NCBI GenBank assembly: GCA_035526335.1
Contig: DATLCN010000043.1
Coordinates: 1 to 12,022, forward strand
Direction of reading: 5' to 3'
DNA length: 12,022 nt
Origin: GCA-2861595 sp035526335
Lineage (GTDB): Bacteria; Actinomycetota; Acidimicrobiia; Acidimicrobiales; GCA-2861595
The notes beneath the pieces are model-generated. The model was given only the letters and a program-made list of their open reading frames with translations, had not been told where the DNA came from and made no database searches. A program made the position numbers and the translations under genes. Numbering within the stretch: the stretch's first letter is position 1; each line of letters begins with the position of its first letter. Positions 6,702 to 12,022 of the stretch are shown in pieces.

Positions 6702-6773
6702 GCGCCTCTAGCTCAACGGCAGAGCAACGGACTCTTAATCCGCAGGTTCCGGGTTCGAATCCCGGGGGGCGCA
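6702..6773 (+). tRNA. tRNA-Lys(CTT)
   Basis: The acceptor stem is GCGCCTC/GGGGCGC and the D arm GCTC/GAGC. The anticodon stem ACGGA/TCCGC, with one mismatch at its outer pair, encloses loop CTCTTAA with anticodon CTT. The T arm is CCGGG-TTCGAAT-CCCGG, and the discriminator is A (6773). Its 3' end faces the second integrase, so it is the likely attachment site of the right element. Confidence 0.95.
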
Positions 6774-6814
6774 CCCCTGTAAGCGCAGTTCACAGCGCTG
6801 CACTCCTGATCCGG

Positions 6815-6885
6815 CTGGTATACCAAGTGTTGCAGGATCGCATCGCGACCACGGTCCACCTTCTGGTATACCTCGCTGGTATACT
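6815..6885 (+). promoter_or_regulatory. Leaderless promoter and GGTATAC-type operator repeats of the second integrase
   Basis: CTGGTATACC occurs at 6815-6824 and 6863-6872, and CTGGTATACT at 6876-6885. The core GGTATACC is a palindrome. The third copy contains TATACT (6880-6885), a near-perfect -10 box ending 7 bases before GTG 6893, so transcription probably starts at or next to the start codon. A repressor reading this motif would cover the promoter. Confidence 0.6.
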
Positions 6886-6892
6886 CGCCGCA

Positions 6893-8551
6893 GTGGCCGT
6901 CACACTCCACGACCGTTTTGAGACGAAGGTTGACCGCTCCGGGGAGCACCACCTCTGGCTCGGAGCGAAGAAGGCCGACGGCACGGGCACGATCAAGGTG
7001 AAGGGCCGGGTGATGACCGCTCGGCGTCTGTCGTGGGAGCTCGTTCACGGCCCGCCACCCAATGGTGCGAAGGTTCTCGCATGTCCCGATGAACCTCGGT
7101 GCGTGCGACCTGAACATCTGCAGATGCGTCAGGCAACCAAGACAACCGCCGCTCCACGAACGGCGGGGCGTAAAGGCGCTGGATCGATGAGGCAAGTTCG
7201 TCCAGGAGTCTGGGAGTTGTCCGCAACTGCCACCAAGTTCTCGGATGGCTCGGTGAGACGGGTCTACCGGAACGTCAAGGCCGACAACGGCACGGATGCA
7301 GCCCACCATCTTGCGTCGTTCGTCACAGAGGTTCGTTCTGAGCCTTCTGACATGCGCAAGGAGTTTCGACACCTCACAATGGACGCGGGCATCGAACTCT
7401 TCCTCACCGAGTTCCTCGGCGATGAGAAGGGACGGACCCAGAAGACCATCGACGAGTACCGGAAGATCCACGTGAAGTGGTTCTCACCCGCCATCGGCAA
7501 GAAGGCGGTCCGGGATGTCACTCAGGCGCACATGGACAAACTCTTCGGCAAGATGCGGGCCGCAGGCCTCAGCCGCTCGAGGCTCAACCAAGCCCGAAGC
7601 TTGTACGTCCCGTTTTTCCGCTGGGCCAAGAGCCGTCGAATGATCACCCGTCATCCGATGGCGGAATTTGTCCTTCCAACGAGCAGTTACGTTTCCAGGG
7701 AGCGAACCCCGCCGGAGGTAGACGAGCTCTCGCAGCTTCTACACGAGGCGGTCGTCATCGTGCCGGATATCGCCGTCCTCTTGGTGCTTGGCGCCGTAAC
7801 GGGAATGCGACGAGGAGAGCTCGTTGCTATTCGGTGGTCAAGGATCCGTTGGGACGAAATGCGGATCGTCGTTGACGCTTCGATCGACGAAGGCCGCCGG
7901 GTGAAGACCACCAAGACTCGCCGCGAACGCAGCTTCTACGTCGACTCCGACACCGTTGCGATGCTCCGGCGTCACCATGACCTGATGACCGAGCGATGCC
8001 GCGCCTTCGGCGCCGAGTTGGAGGGCGATGCCTTCCTCTTCAGCCTCGGCGCCGACTGCTCCTCGCCGATGCCTCCCGACTATGTGACCAAGCGCGTCGG
8101 AATCCTCAAAGACCATCTGGGTATCGCGGACAAGCGCCCTGCGACGCTCGCCCTGGAGGCGACGGCGCTCCGCCTCTACCGCCAGAAACCCGCGACACGT
8201 CCCGTCGGGATGACGGGTCCCGCACCGAAGGGCGGGATGTCGTACCACGAGATTGGCGAGCGGCTTGGCAGGAGCGAGCGATGGGCGGTGCTCGCCGTTG
8301 CGTCCGCCGAACGCAGAGAAGCGGCGGACGCCCGGGGCGACGCCCTCAGTTTCGACGGGTCAATACTCGCCTTACGGAAGTTCACATCGAGCGAGTTGCT
8401 CGACGCCGGATTCAACATCAGCATGGTTGCCCAGCGTCAGGGGCACGGGCCGCAGGTACTGATGAAGCATTACTCGAAGTCTCGTCGGTCGGCCGACCGC
8501 AAAGCAGCAGAGCACCTGGGTCGTGTTGTTCACGGTGCGCCCAAGACGTGA
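6893..8551 (+). CDS. int: Composite tyrosine recombinase/integrase (552 aa) with HNH-like N-terminus and inserted HTH
   Basis: Domains in order: residues 6-78 resemble an HNH-endonuclease-type fold (FETKVDRSG...HHLWLGAKK, ARRLSWELVHGPPPNG, CPDEPRCVRPEHLQM) but lack the usual His pair before the CxxP..C motif, so cleavage is unlikely. Residues about 100-150 are an arm-binding strand domain (GSMRQVRPGVWELSATA). Residues 165-260 are a SAM-like core-binding domain. The catalytic domain has R306 (TGMRRGEL) and a KTTKTRRER hairpin. An insert of about 90 residues then carries an HTH-like SYHEIGERLGRSERWAVLAV. R495, H518 and nucleophile Y527 follow. The box II His is Leu492 (LALRKF). GTG 6893 was chosen for the leaderless -10 box; longer starts run back through tRNA-Lys. 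It probably integrates at tRNA-Lys. Its tail overlaps the convergent xis by 22 bases. Confidence 0.88.
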   Translation: MAVTLHDRFETKVDRSGEHHLWLGAKKADGTGTIKVKGRVMTARRLSWELVHGPPPNGAKVLACPDEPRCVRPEHLQMRQATKTTAAPRTAGRKGAGSMRQVRPGVWELSATATKFSDGSVRRVYRNVKADNGTDAAHHLASFVTEVRSEPSDMRKEFRHLTMDAGIELFLTEFLGDEKGRTQKTIDEYRKIHVKWFSPAIGKKAVRDVTQAHMDKLFGKMRAAGLSRSRLNQARSLYVPFFRWAKSRRMITRHPMAEFVLPTSSYVSRERTPPEVDELSQLLHEAVVIVPDIAVLLVLGAVTGMRRGELVAIRWSRIRWDEMRIVVDASIDEGRRVKTTKTRRERSFYVDSDTVAMLRRHHDLMTERCRAFGAELEGDAFLFSLGADCSSPMPPDYVTKRVGILKDHLGIADKRPATLALEATALRLYRQKPATRPVGMTGPAPKGGMSYHEIGERLGRSERWAVLAVASAERREAADARGDALSFDGSILALRKFTSSELLDAGFNISMVAQRQGHGPQVLMKHYSKSRRSADRKAAEHLGRVVHGAPKT

Positions 8552-8754
8552 TCGGACATGTCGCTGCTGAATGGCTCTGTCGTGCGCGCCTGCTCGACGA
8601 TTGCTTCCACCGCCTTCCGGGGGATGACGATCCTTCGCCCAAGCCGGACTGCCGGCAATTCCTTCTTGGCGACCAGTTGGTAGGCAAAGGCCCGGGAGAT
8701 GCCGAGGATTCTCGCTGCCTCCTCCACCGACAGGGTCAAGCGTTCCGCGCTCAT
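8530..8754 (-). CDS. xis: Excisionase-family HTH protein (Xis, 74 aa)
   Basis: The protein is a single small HTH: LTLSVEEAARILGISRAFAY followed by QLVAKKELPAVRLGRRIVIP and RKAVEAIVEQA, the standard excisionase/AlpA-type DNA-binding fold of full expected length. ATG 8754 overlaps the stop of the upstream 71-aa gene as ATGA, so the two are translationally coupled. It is encoded against the integrase and its last 22 bases overlap the integrase 3' end. Such proteins bend att DNA and favour excision. The antisense overlap could couple Xis and integrase levels, but that is inference. Confidence 0.85.
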   Translation of the reverse strand: MSAERLTLSVEEAARILGISRAFAYQLVAKKELPAVRLGRRIVIPRKAVEAIVEQARTTEPFSSDMSDHVLGAP

Positions 8755-8966
8755 TGCCCGAGTCGATCCCTGCGGACTTCCGCCGGGCTGCCGTTGCGGG
8801 TTTGAGCCACCCGTTGAATCCTGTCGGGCCGGAACGTACGGACCATGGCCTGCCCTGGTAATCCTCCGTTGACCTCGATCTCGGCGACCTCGAGGGTCCC
8901 CTCATGAAGCCTGATCGCCCGGACCACGGCCTCGAACCCGTTGCGCCGGCCCGGTGTCGCGTTCAT
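8751..8966 (-). CDS. Small protein of unknown function upstream of xis (71 aa)
   Basis: I do not recognise this protein. It has a basic N-terminus (ATPGRRNGFEAVVRAIRLHE), a strand-rich middle (TLEVAEIEVNGGLPGQAMVR) and a basic C-terminus, with no signal peptide or membrane segment. The ATGA overlap with xis and good third-position GC support a real gene. No Shine-Dalgarno precedes the ATG; a TAAACA box 7 bases upstream suggests leaderless expression. By position it may help excision or regulate the unit. Confidence 0.6.
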   Translation of the reverse strand: MNATPGRRNGFEAVVRAIRLHEGTLEVAEIEVNGGLPGQAMVRTFRPDRIQRVAQTRNGSPAEVRRDRLGQ

Positions 8967-8974
8967 ATACGCTT

Positions 8975-8987
8975 GTTTACACTAAAC
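8975..8987 (-). promoter_or_regulatory. Palindrome in the promoter of the 71-aa protein/xis unit
   Basis: GTTTA-CAC-TAAAC is a perfect 5-bp-arm palindrome 9 bases before the ATG at 8966. On the minus strand TTGCGC (9003-8998) and TAAACA (8979-8974) lie 18 bases apart as weak -35 and -10 boxes, so the palindrome covers the -10. Confidence 0.45.
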
Positions 8988-9049
8988 GCATGTCCTCGCG
9001 CAAGAGCAATGTTCAGCATTTTTGACAAGCCGACCCCGGCTCGTCACCG

Positions 9050-9300
9050 GTGGCAGGGATGAAGGCGCTCTTGAGTGGCGGCTTGGCGGTGACTTTCGCG
9101 TTGCCCAGCGGGCTCGCAGCGGTCATGGCCGGGCAGGTTCCTCCACCCCGCTGTACCGGGTACAAGGGTCGCAAGGTGGCGGTCACCGGCCGGCTCGACC
9201 TCAACCGTTGGACCGCACCGGACGGCACCGGACGCCGAGCTCATCGTGTCGTGGCCGACACCGTCGAGTTCGTCGACCGCCCCCCGGTCGCCAGCACGGC
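9050..9300 (+). pseudogene. Fragment of a single-stranded DNA-binding protein (SSB) OB-fold
   Basis: The segment YKGRKVAVTGRLDLNRWTAP followed by GRRAHRVVADTVEFVDRP (about 9161-9283) is the C-terminal half of a typical bacterial SSB OB-fold, with the KG..V.VTGRL and HRVVADTVEF strands. The sequence in front of it in the same frame does not give the expected N-terminal half, and the frame afterwards reads as non-coding Pro/Arg-rich sequence. I see no complete SSB in any frame, so this is called a remnant. SSB genes are common on conjugative elements, where they protect transferred single strands. Confidence 0.6.
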
Positions 9301-9321
9301 CGCGGTGAGCGCGCCGCCACG

Positions 9322-10018
9322 ATGGCCCAGCACCGTTATCTCATCGCCGGGGCCAGGGAGGCCAGGGCACCACGACGATCTCCAGCGTTGTGGCCGCCCT
9401 GGCCGCAGGCCATCAGCCCACCACCCTCGTGCCCGCCCGGCCCGGGGACGTGTACGACCTCACCGGGACGCCAATTCCGCCGCAACTATCCTCATTGACT
9501 CCTATCTATCCCAATCTGCACTTTGACTGTTGCCTGTCAAAATGGCATTTCGGTTCTCACTTACTCCTATCTATCCCAACCTGCACCTCACCGGTGCCTG
9601 TCAAAATGGCATTTCGGCCTCGTCCGATCCATCGAGCGACGCCTCGGGCATCGTGGTGGTCGACCTCGGCCGGCTCAACGGGATCGGCGAGGACGACCAG
9701 GGCGATGCCGACGCCGACAGACACGCTGGCTGGTCGTCCGGGGCCCGTGTTGCCTCAGCCTGCGGGCGGCTCTCGAGGATCCGTGGCGCCACGGATAGCA
9801 TCGTCGTGCTGGCCTAAGCCGGTCGCCTTCTGGTGGCGGCGGACGTGACCGACCTGCTCGGCGTCCCCGTGGTCGCACAGGTCCCGGTCGACCCCGCCGT
9901 AGCCCGCATCATCGACGCCGGCCTCCTGCTCGACCGCTTGCCCTGAGCGCCCTTCTCCCGCCTCGCCAGGCTCGTCCAGGCGCAACTACGGCCCGAGATC
10001 ACATCGGTGGTCTTGTGA
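9322..10018 (+). pseudogene. Decayed MinD/CpaE-like P-loop ATPase
   Basis: Pieces of one protein appear in different frames. MAQHRYLIAG (from ATG 9322) shifts to GGQGTTTISSVVAALAAG, a Walker A variant. After TGTPIPPQLSS it is interrupted by two tandem repeats. It resumes as GIVVVDLGRLNGI, LVVRGPCCLSLRAALEDPWR and DSIVVLA, then an in-frame TAA (9817-9819), AGRLLVAADVTDLLGVPVVA, VPVDPAVARIIDAGLLLDRL, an in-frame TGA and APFSRLARLVQAQL, with a final TGA at 10018. These match MinD/CpaE-type ATPases of actinobacteria. At least three frameshifts, two in-frame stops and an insertion with probable loss of the middle make it non-functional. A GTG at 10015 overlaps the last stop, suggesting that a further gene once followed. 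Confidence 0.65.
9498..9617 (+). repeat. Two tandem imperfect repeats of 55-56 bp, 64-65 bp period
   Basis: Copy 1 (9498-9553) and copy 2 (9563-9617) share ACTCCTATCTATCCCAA at the left and GCCTGTCAAAATGGCATTTC at the right, with about 10 variable bases between. They interrupt the ATPase pseudogene and are more AT-rich than their surroundings. A related inverted motif, GCATTTTTGACAAGC, lies at 9016-9030. They resemble multi-copy transposase-binding sites at the ends of IS21-type elements, but that origin is a guess. Confidence 0.75.
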
Positions 10019-10059
10019 GCGACTACAGCGGCCTATCCGACCGTCCCACGTCGTGTCGC

Positions 10060-10335
10060 GGTCCTCGCGGGCGGTCGCCGCTGCGCCGCCGCACCCGGTC
10101 CGCACCAGCCCGGCCTTCGTCCTCGACCCGGCCTCTCTCCCTCGCCGCACCGCCGACCCGCCCTCGCCTCCGACTCCGCCTACCCCGACCACCACGCGCC
10201 GCCCTCCCCCTACCGCCGACCCACGCGCCGCCCTCCCCCACCGCCCTGCGCCCCACTCCACCACCGACCGCCCCCTACCGACCCTGTCCCGCCGCCCCCA
10301 CGACCCCCTCTCCCACACCCCATTCCGACCCACAC
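10060..10335 (+). other. C-rich strand-asymmetric tract without a confident gene
   Basis: In 10141-10320 I count 117 C and 27 G in 180 bases. The plus strand reads as CCGCC, CCCTCCCCC and CCACC runs. Open frames here give only Pro/Arg/Thr-rich (plus) or Gly/Arg-rich (minus) low-complexity protein. It follows directly on the ATPase pseudogene and could be the decayed start of a lost gene or a structural tract. The rest of 10336-10600 holds only short hairpins, for example CCTCCG-CTG-CGGAGG near 10475. Confidence 0.6.
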
Positions 10336-10601
10336 AGACTACGCCGCTTCCGCCAAACCCCCGCATATTGCATCTGAAGAAGCCGTTGAACGGTACCGCC
10401 CTGCGGGCGCCACCTTGGGGCCAATCGCCCGCCGCCGACGGGCGGAAGGAGGTTATTCAGCAACGTGGACGCCGCCTCCGCTGCGGAGGGGCGAGTCCAG
10501 GGTGGTCAGCCCTCAGCGGCTGGCCCCGTCACTCGATAGCCGATGTTCCAGTACGCCCTTGTTTACCCTCAGATGTACCTCATTTGCCCTTCCTTACGTT
10601 G

Positions 10602-10636
10602 CCCGACCTATCGGGAAGGTCGCTGTCTGCTAAGAT
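10602..10636 (+). promoter_or_regulatory. Promoter/operator of the downstream HTH gene
   Basis: TAAGAT (10631-10636) is a good TANNNT -10 box, 9 bases before ATG 10646. Upstream, CCCGA-CCTA-TCGGG (10602-10615) is an inverted repeat over the -35 position, where no -35 consensus is seen; it may be an activator or repressor site. Confidence 0.45.
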
Positions 10637-10645
10637 TGGCCGTTG

Positions 10646-11014
10646 ATGGCCAGGAAATCTCCCGCTCCTGATGGGTTCGAGCGCATCCGGGAGCAGTACC
10701 CGCCCATCATCACCACGGCCCAAGTCGCCGAGCTGCTCGACATCAACGCCCGGACGGTCCTCATGATGGCGGCCGACGGCCGGCTCCCGGCCAGCCGCCT
10801 TCCCGGGAGCCGCAAGTTCCACTTCATCCTTGAGGACGTGCTCAGCACCCTCCGTCGAAACATGGTCCAGCCTGGCGACCGGGTCATCGAGGAGGCACTC
10901 GTCGAAGAGGCCAAAGAGGCGCCGTCCAGGCGAGCCCGGGCAGCAAACAAGGCTGCGACTCCGGTGACCACAAGCAACCGTCGTCCCACTCGATCGACTC
11001 GTCGGCGCTCCTGA
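10646..11014 (+). CDS. Excisionase/MerR-like HTH DNA-binding protein with basic tail (122 aa)
   Basis: Residues about 20-70 contain IITTAQVAELLDINARTVLM, then MAADGRLPASRLPGSRKFHF and ILEDVLSTLRRN, the excisionase-type HTH and wing. An acidic helix (VIEEALVEEAKEA) follows, then a Lys/Arg/Ser/Thr-rich tail ending STRRRS, which could add non-specific DNA contact. ATG 10646 is preferred over the adjacent TTG 10643. There is no Shine-Dalgarno but a TAAGAT box 9 bases before, so the mRNA is probably leaderless or nearly so. It stands alone, between decayed sequence and a stretch without clear genes. The role may be regulation of an element or a chromosomal regulator. Confidence 0.78.
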   Translation: MARKSPAPDGFERIREQYPPIITTAQVAELLDINARTVLMMAADGRLPASRLPGSRKFHFILEDVLSTLRRNMVQPGDRVIEEALVEEAKEAPSRRARAANKAATPVTTSNRRPTRSTRRRS

Positions 11015-11064
11015 CGTAGACACCCGACGCAACGTCTTGGGCACCGCGTTATGCGACTGCCCGC

Positions 11065-11316
11065 GTGGCGCTAGATGCAAAGCGATGCCAGTCGCGAGAC
11101 CACCTAACAGCCGATCTGGTGATCGCGAGTGGCGGACGCTCCGGGGCCTCCCCGGCCGAAGACCCTCGCCGCTGGTGCCGAAGAACGGCACCTCGGAGCG
11201 GCGTCTCAGCCGAACATGCGGAGTCCCGACTCGTCGTCGATCTCGACGGCGTGGAGATCTGCGAGACGACCGAGCGCATGCGCGTCCCGAGGATCGTGAA
11301 CTGGATCACCCAGTGA
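11065..11316 (+). CDS. Possible small hypothetical protein; low confidence
   Basis: The frame from GTG 11065 to TGA 11316 is open for 83 codons. Only its last 30 codons (SRLVVDLDGVEICETTERMR then VPRIVNWITQ) look like coding sequence, with good third-position GC. The first part is Arg/Ser-rich and resembles a shadow frame. It may be the tail of a broken gene. Otherwise 11015-11442 contains only a hairpin (GGTGCCG-AAGAA-CGGCACC, 11174-11192) and no feature I can name. Confidence 0.25.
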   Translation: MALDAKRCQSRDHLTADLVIASGGRSGASPAEDPRRWCRRTAPRSGVSAEHAESRLVVDLDGVEICETTERMRVPRIVNWITQ

Positions 11317-11442
11317 CGACCTACAGCGCCGCCCCGCAGCGAGCATCGGCCCGAGAGAGCGGGATGGGCGCGGCCCGGCTCGAGTGGACGGCGTGTCCGC
11401 GAGACAATTGTGGGAAAGCGAACGGACTCGACTTGCCCATGG

Positions 11443-12022
11443 TCAAACCCGGCGCAGGGCGACCGTGTGTTGGCGGCCGGCGACCACGGTGGCCCAGTCG
11501 GTGGCGGTGCCCACCTGCACCGGGACGAAGCGGTCGGTGGTGGTGCCGTCGCCCACCTGGCCGTAGAAGTTGTGGCCCCACGCCCACAGGGTGCCGTCGG
11601 TTCTGATCGCGGCGGTGTGGAAGCCGCCGGCGACCACGGTGGCCCAGTCGGTGGCGGTGCCCACCTGCACCGGGATGGAGCGGTCGGTGGTGGTGCCGTC
11701 GCCCACCTGGCCGTAGAAGTTGCGGCCCCACGCCCAAAGGGTGCCGTCGGTCCTGATCGCCGCCGTGTGGTTGCCGCCGGCGGCCACGGTGGCCCAGTCG
11801 GTGGCGGTGCCGACCTGCACCGGGATGGAGCGGGCGTTGGTGGTGCCGTCGCCCAGCTGGCCCCGGTCGTTGCGGCCCCACGCCCACAGGGTGCCGTCGG
11901 TCCTGACCGCGGCGGTGTGGGAGTCGCCGGCGACCACGGTGGCCCAGTCGGTGGCCGTGCCCACCTGCACCGGGACGAAGCGGGTGGTGGTGGTGCCGTC
12001 GCCCAGCTGGCCGTAGCCGTTG
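11443..12022 (-). CDS. RCC1-repeat beta-propeller protein, C-terminal part (5' end beyond window)
   Basis: Four RCC1-type repeats are visible, each with the pattern DWATVVAG..HTAA.RTDGTL followed by WAWG.N.YGQ.GDGTT..R and PVQVGTAT. These fold as blades of a seven-bladed propeller. At DNA level the repeats start at 11481, 11631, 11781 and 11931, an exact period of 150 bases (50 aa), and are nearly identical. The frame is open to the right edge, so the N-terminus, including any signal peptide, lies outside. The protein ends HTVALRRV with TGA at 11443-11445, shortly after the last blade. In bacteria such proteins are often secreted or surface-exposed with unknown ligand. The high identity implies recent duplication or gene conversion. 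Confidence 0.9.
   Translation of the reverse strand, partial: NGYGQLGDGTTTTRFVPVQVGTATDWATVVAGDSHTAAVRTDGTLWAWGRNDRGQLGDGTTNARSIPVQVGTATDWATVAAGGNHTAAIRTDGTLWAWGRNFYGQVGDGTTTDRSIPVQVGTATDWATVVAGGFHTAAIRTDGTLWAWGHNFYGQVGDGTTTDRFVPVQVGTATDWATVVAGRQHTVALRRV
11481..12022 (-). repeat. 150-bp tandem DNA repeats inside the RCC1 gene
   Basis: The segment containing CCACGGTGGCCCAGTCGGTG recurs at 11485, 11635, 11785 and 11935 with few differences. Variation clusters at the blade-tip codons (NDRGQ, NFYGQ and the x-HT positions). The array runs off the window, so the copy number is unknown. Confidence 0.9.

Larger units (their letters stand above)
6757..8966. mobile_element. Integrated element, right side of window (minimum recognisable extent), tRNA-Lys-associated
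   Basis: A tyrosine integrase reads away from the tRNA-Lys 3' end and is followed by a Xis unit. The decayed SSB/ATPase region and the HTH gene to the right may belong to the same element. I found no second copy of the tRNA-Lys 3' segment inside the window, so the right boundary is unknown and may lie beyond 12022. Confidence 0.6.

Noticed and set aside
6644..6892. Longer start for the second integrase
   Set aside because: It would translate through tRNA-His and tRNA-Lys; the leaderless promoter points to GTG 6893.
9498..9617. CRISPR array
   Set aside because: Only two copies, with two conserved blocks and a short variable centre and no cas genes; the geometry is not repeat-spacer.
9986..10366. 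126-aa Gly/Arg-rich minus-strand frame
   Set aside because: It is produced by the C-rich tract; composition alone explains the open frame.
10673..10680. Possible second att copy of tRNA-Lys (GGGTTCGA)
   Set aside because: Only 8 bases match and they lie inside the coding sequence of the HTH gene; this is expected by chance.
11321..11887. 188-aa His/Gly/Arg-rich repeat protein on the minus strand
   Set aside because: It is a shifted reading of the RCC1 DNA repeats.

Overview
The window is high-GC DNA with strong G/C preference at third codon positions, several apparently leaderless genes (a TANNNT -10 box 6-8 bases before the start codon), a MobF relaxase, an actinobacterial-type GuaA and an RCC1-repeat protein. 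This points to an actinomycete-type bacterium (Actinomycetota), possibly Acidimicrobiia; the class is a guess.

Layout. (1) Bases 1-4623 are one end of an integrated, probably conjugative or mobilizable element. It holds a MobF relaxase (minus, cut by the window edge, with one apparent frameshift), a small excisionase-like HTH protein, a divergent XRE-family regulator, an XRE antitoxin-like gene that converges on a Gp49/RelE-type toxin, and a tyrosine integrase transcribed just ahead of the toxin. The integrase lies next to the 3' end of a tRNA-Arg(TCT), the classical attachment geometry. (2) Bases 4623-6773 are host backbone: tRNA-Arg, guaA (complete GMP synthase), tRNA-His(GTG) and tRNA-Lys(CTT). 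(3) From the 3' end of tRNA-Lys a second element begins: a large composite tyrosine integrase (HNH-like N-terminus, arm-binding, core-binding, and a catalytic domain interrupted by an HTH insert), then a convergent two-gene unit (unknown 71-aa protein plus Xis). (4) Bases 9050-10018 are decayed: an SSB fragment and a MinD/CpaE-like ATPase with frameshifts, two in-frame stops and a pair of 64-bp tandem repeats. (5) Bases 10019-10645 hold no confident gene but a very C-rich tract; a third HTH protein follows, then about 430 bases without a clear gene. (6) The right end holds the C-terminal part of an RCC1 beta-propeller protein with nearly identical 150-bp repeats.

How it fits together. Two unrelated integrases flank a segment of about 2.1 kb that carries guaA and three tRNA genes, so this locus looks like a double tRNA integration hotspot. 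In the left element the likely control centre is the divergent promoter region at 1741-1832 (XRE regulator versus Xis/relaxase). The integrase and toxin appear to share one transcript, while the antitoxin sits on the opposite strand behind its own palindromic operator. In the right element, three copies of a GGTATAC-type motif, one overlapping the -10 box, suggest tight control of the integrase, and the Xis gene runs head-on into its tail. Apparent single-base losses in the relaxase, the Xis-like gene and the ATPase may be sequencing errors or real decay; the in-frame stops in the ATPase favour real decay there.
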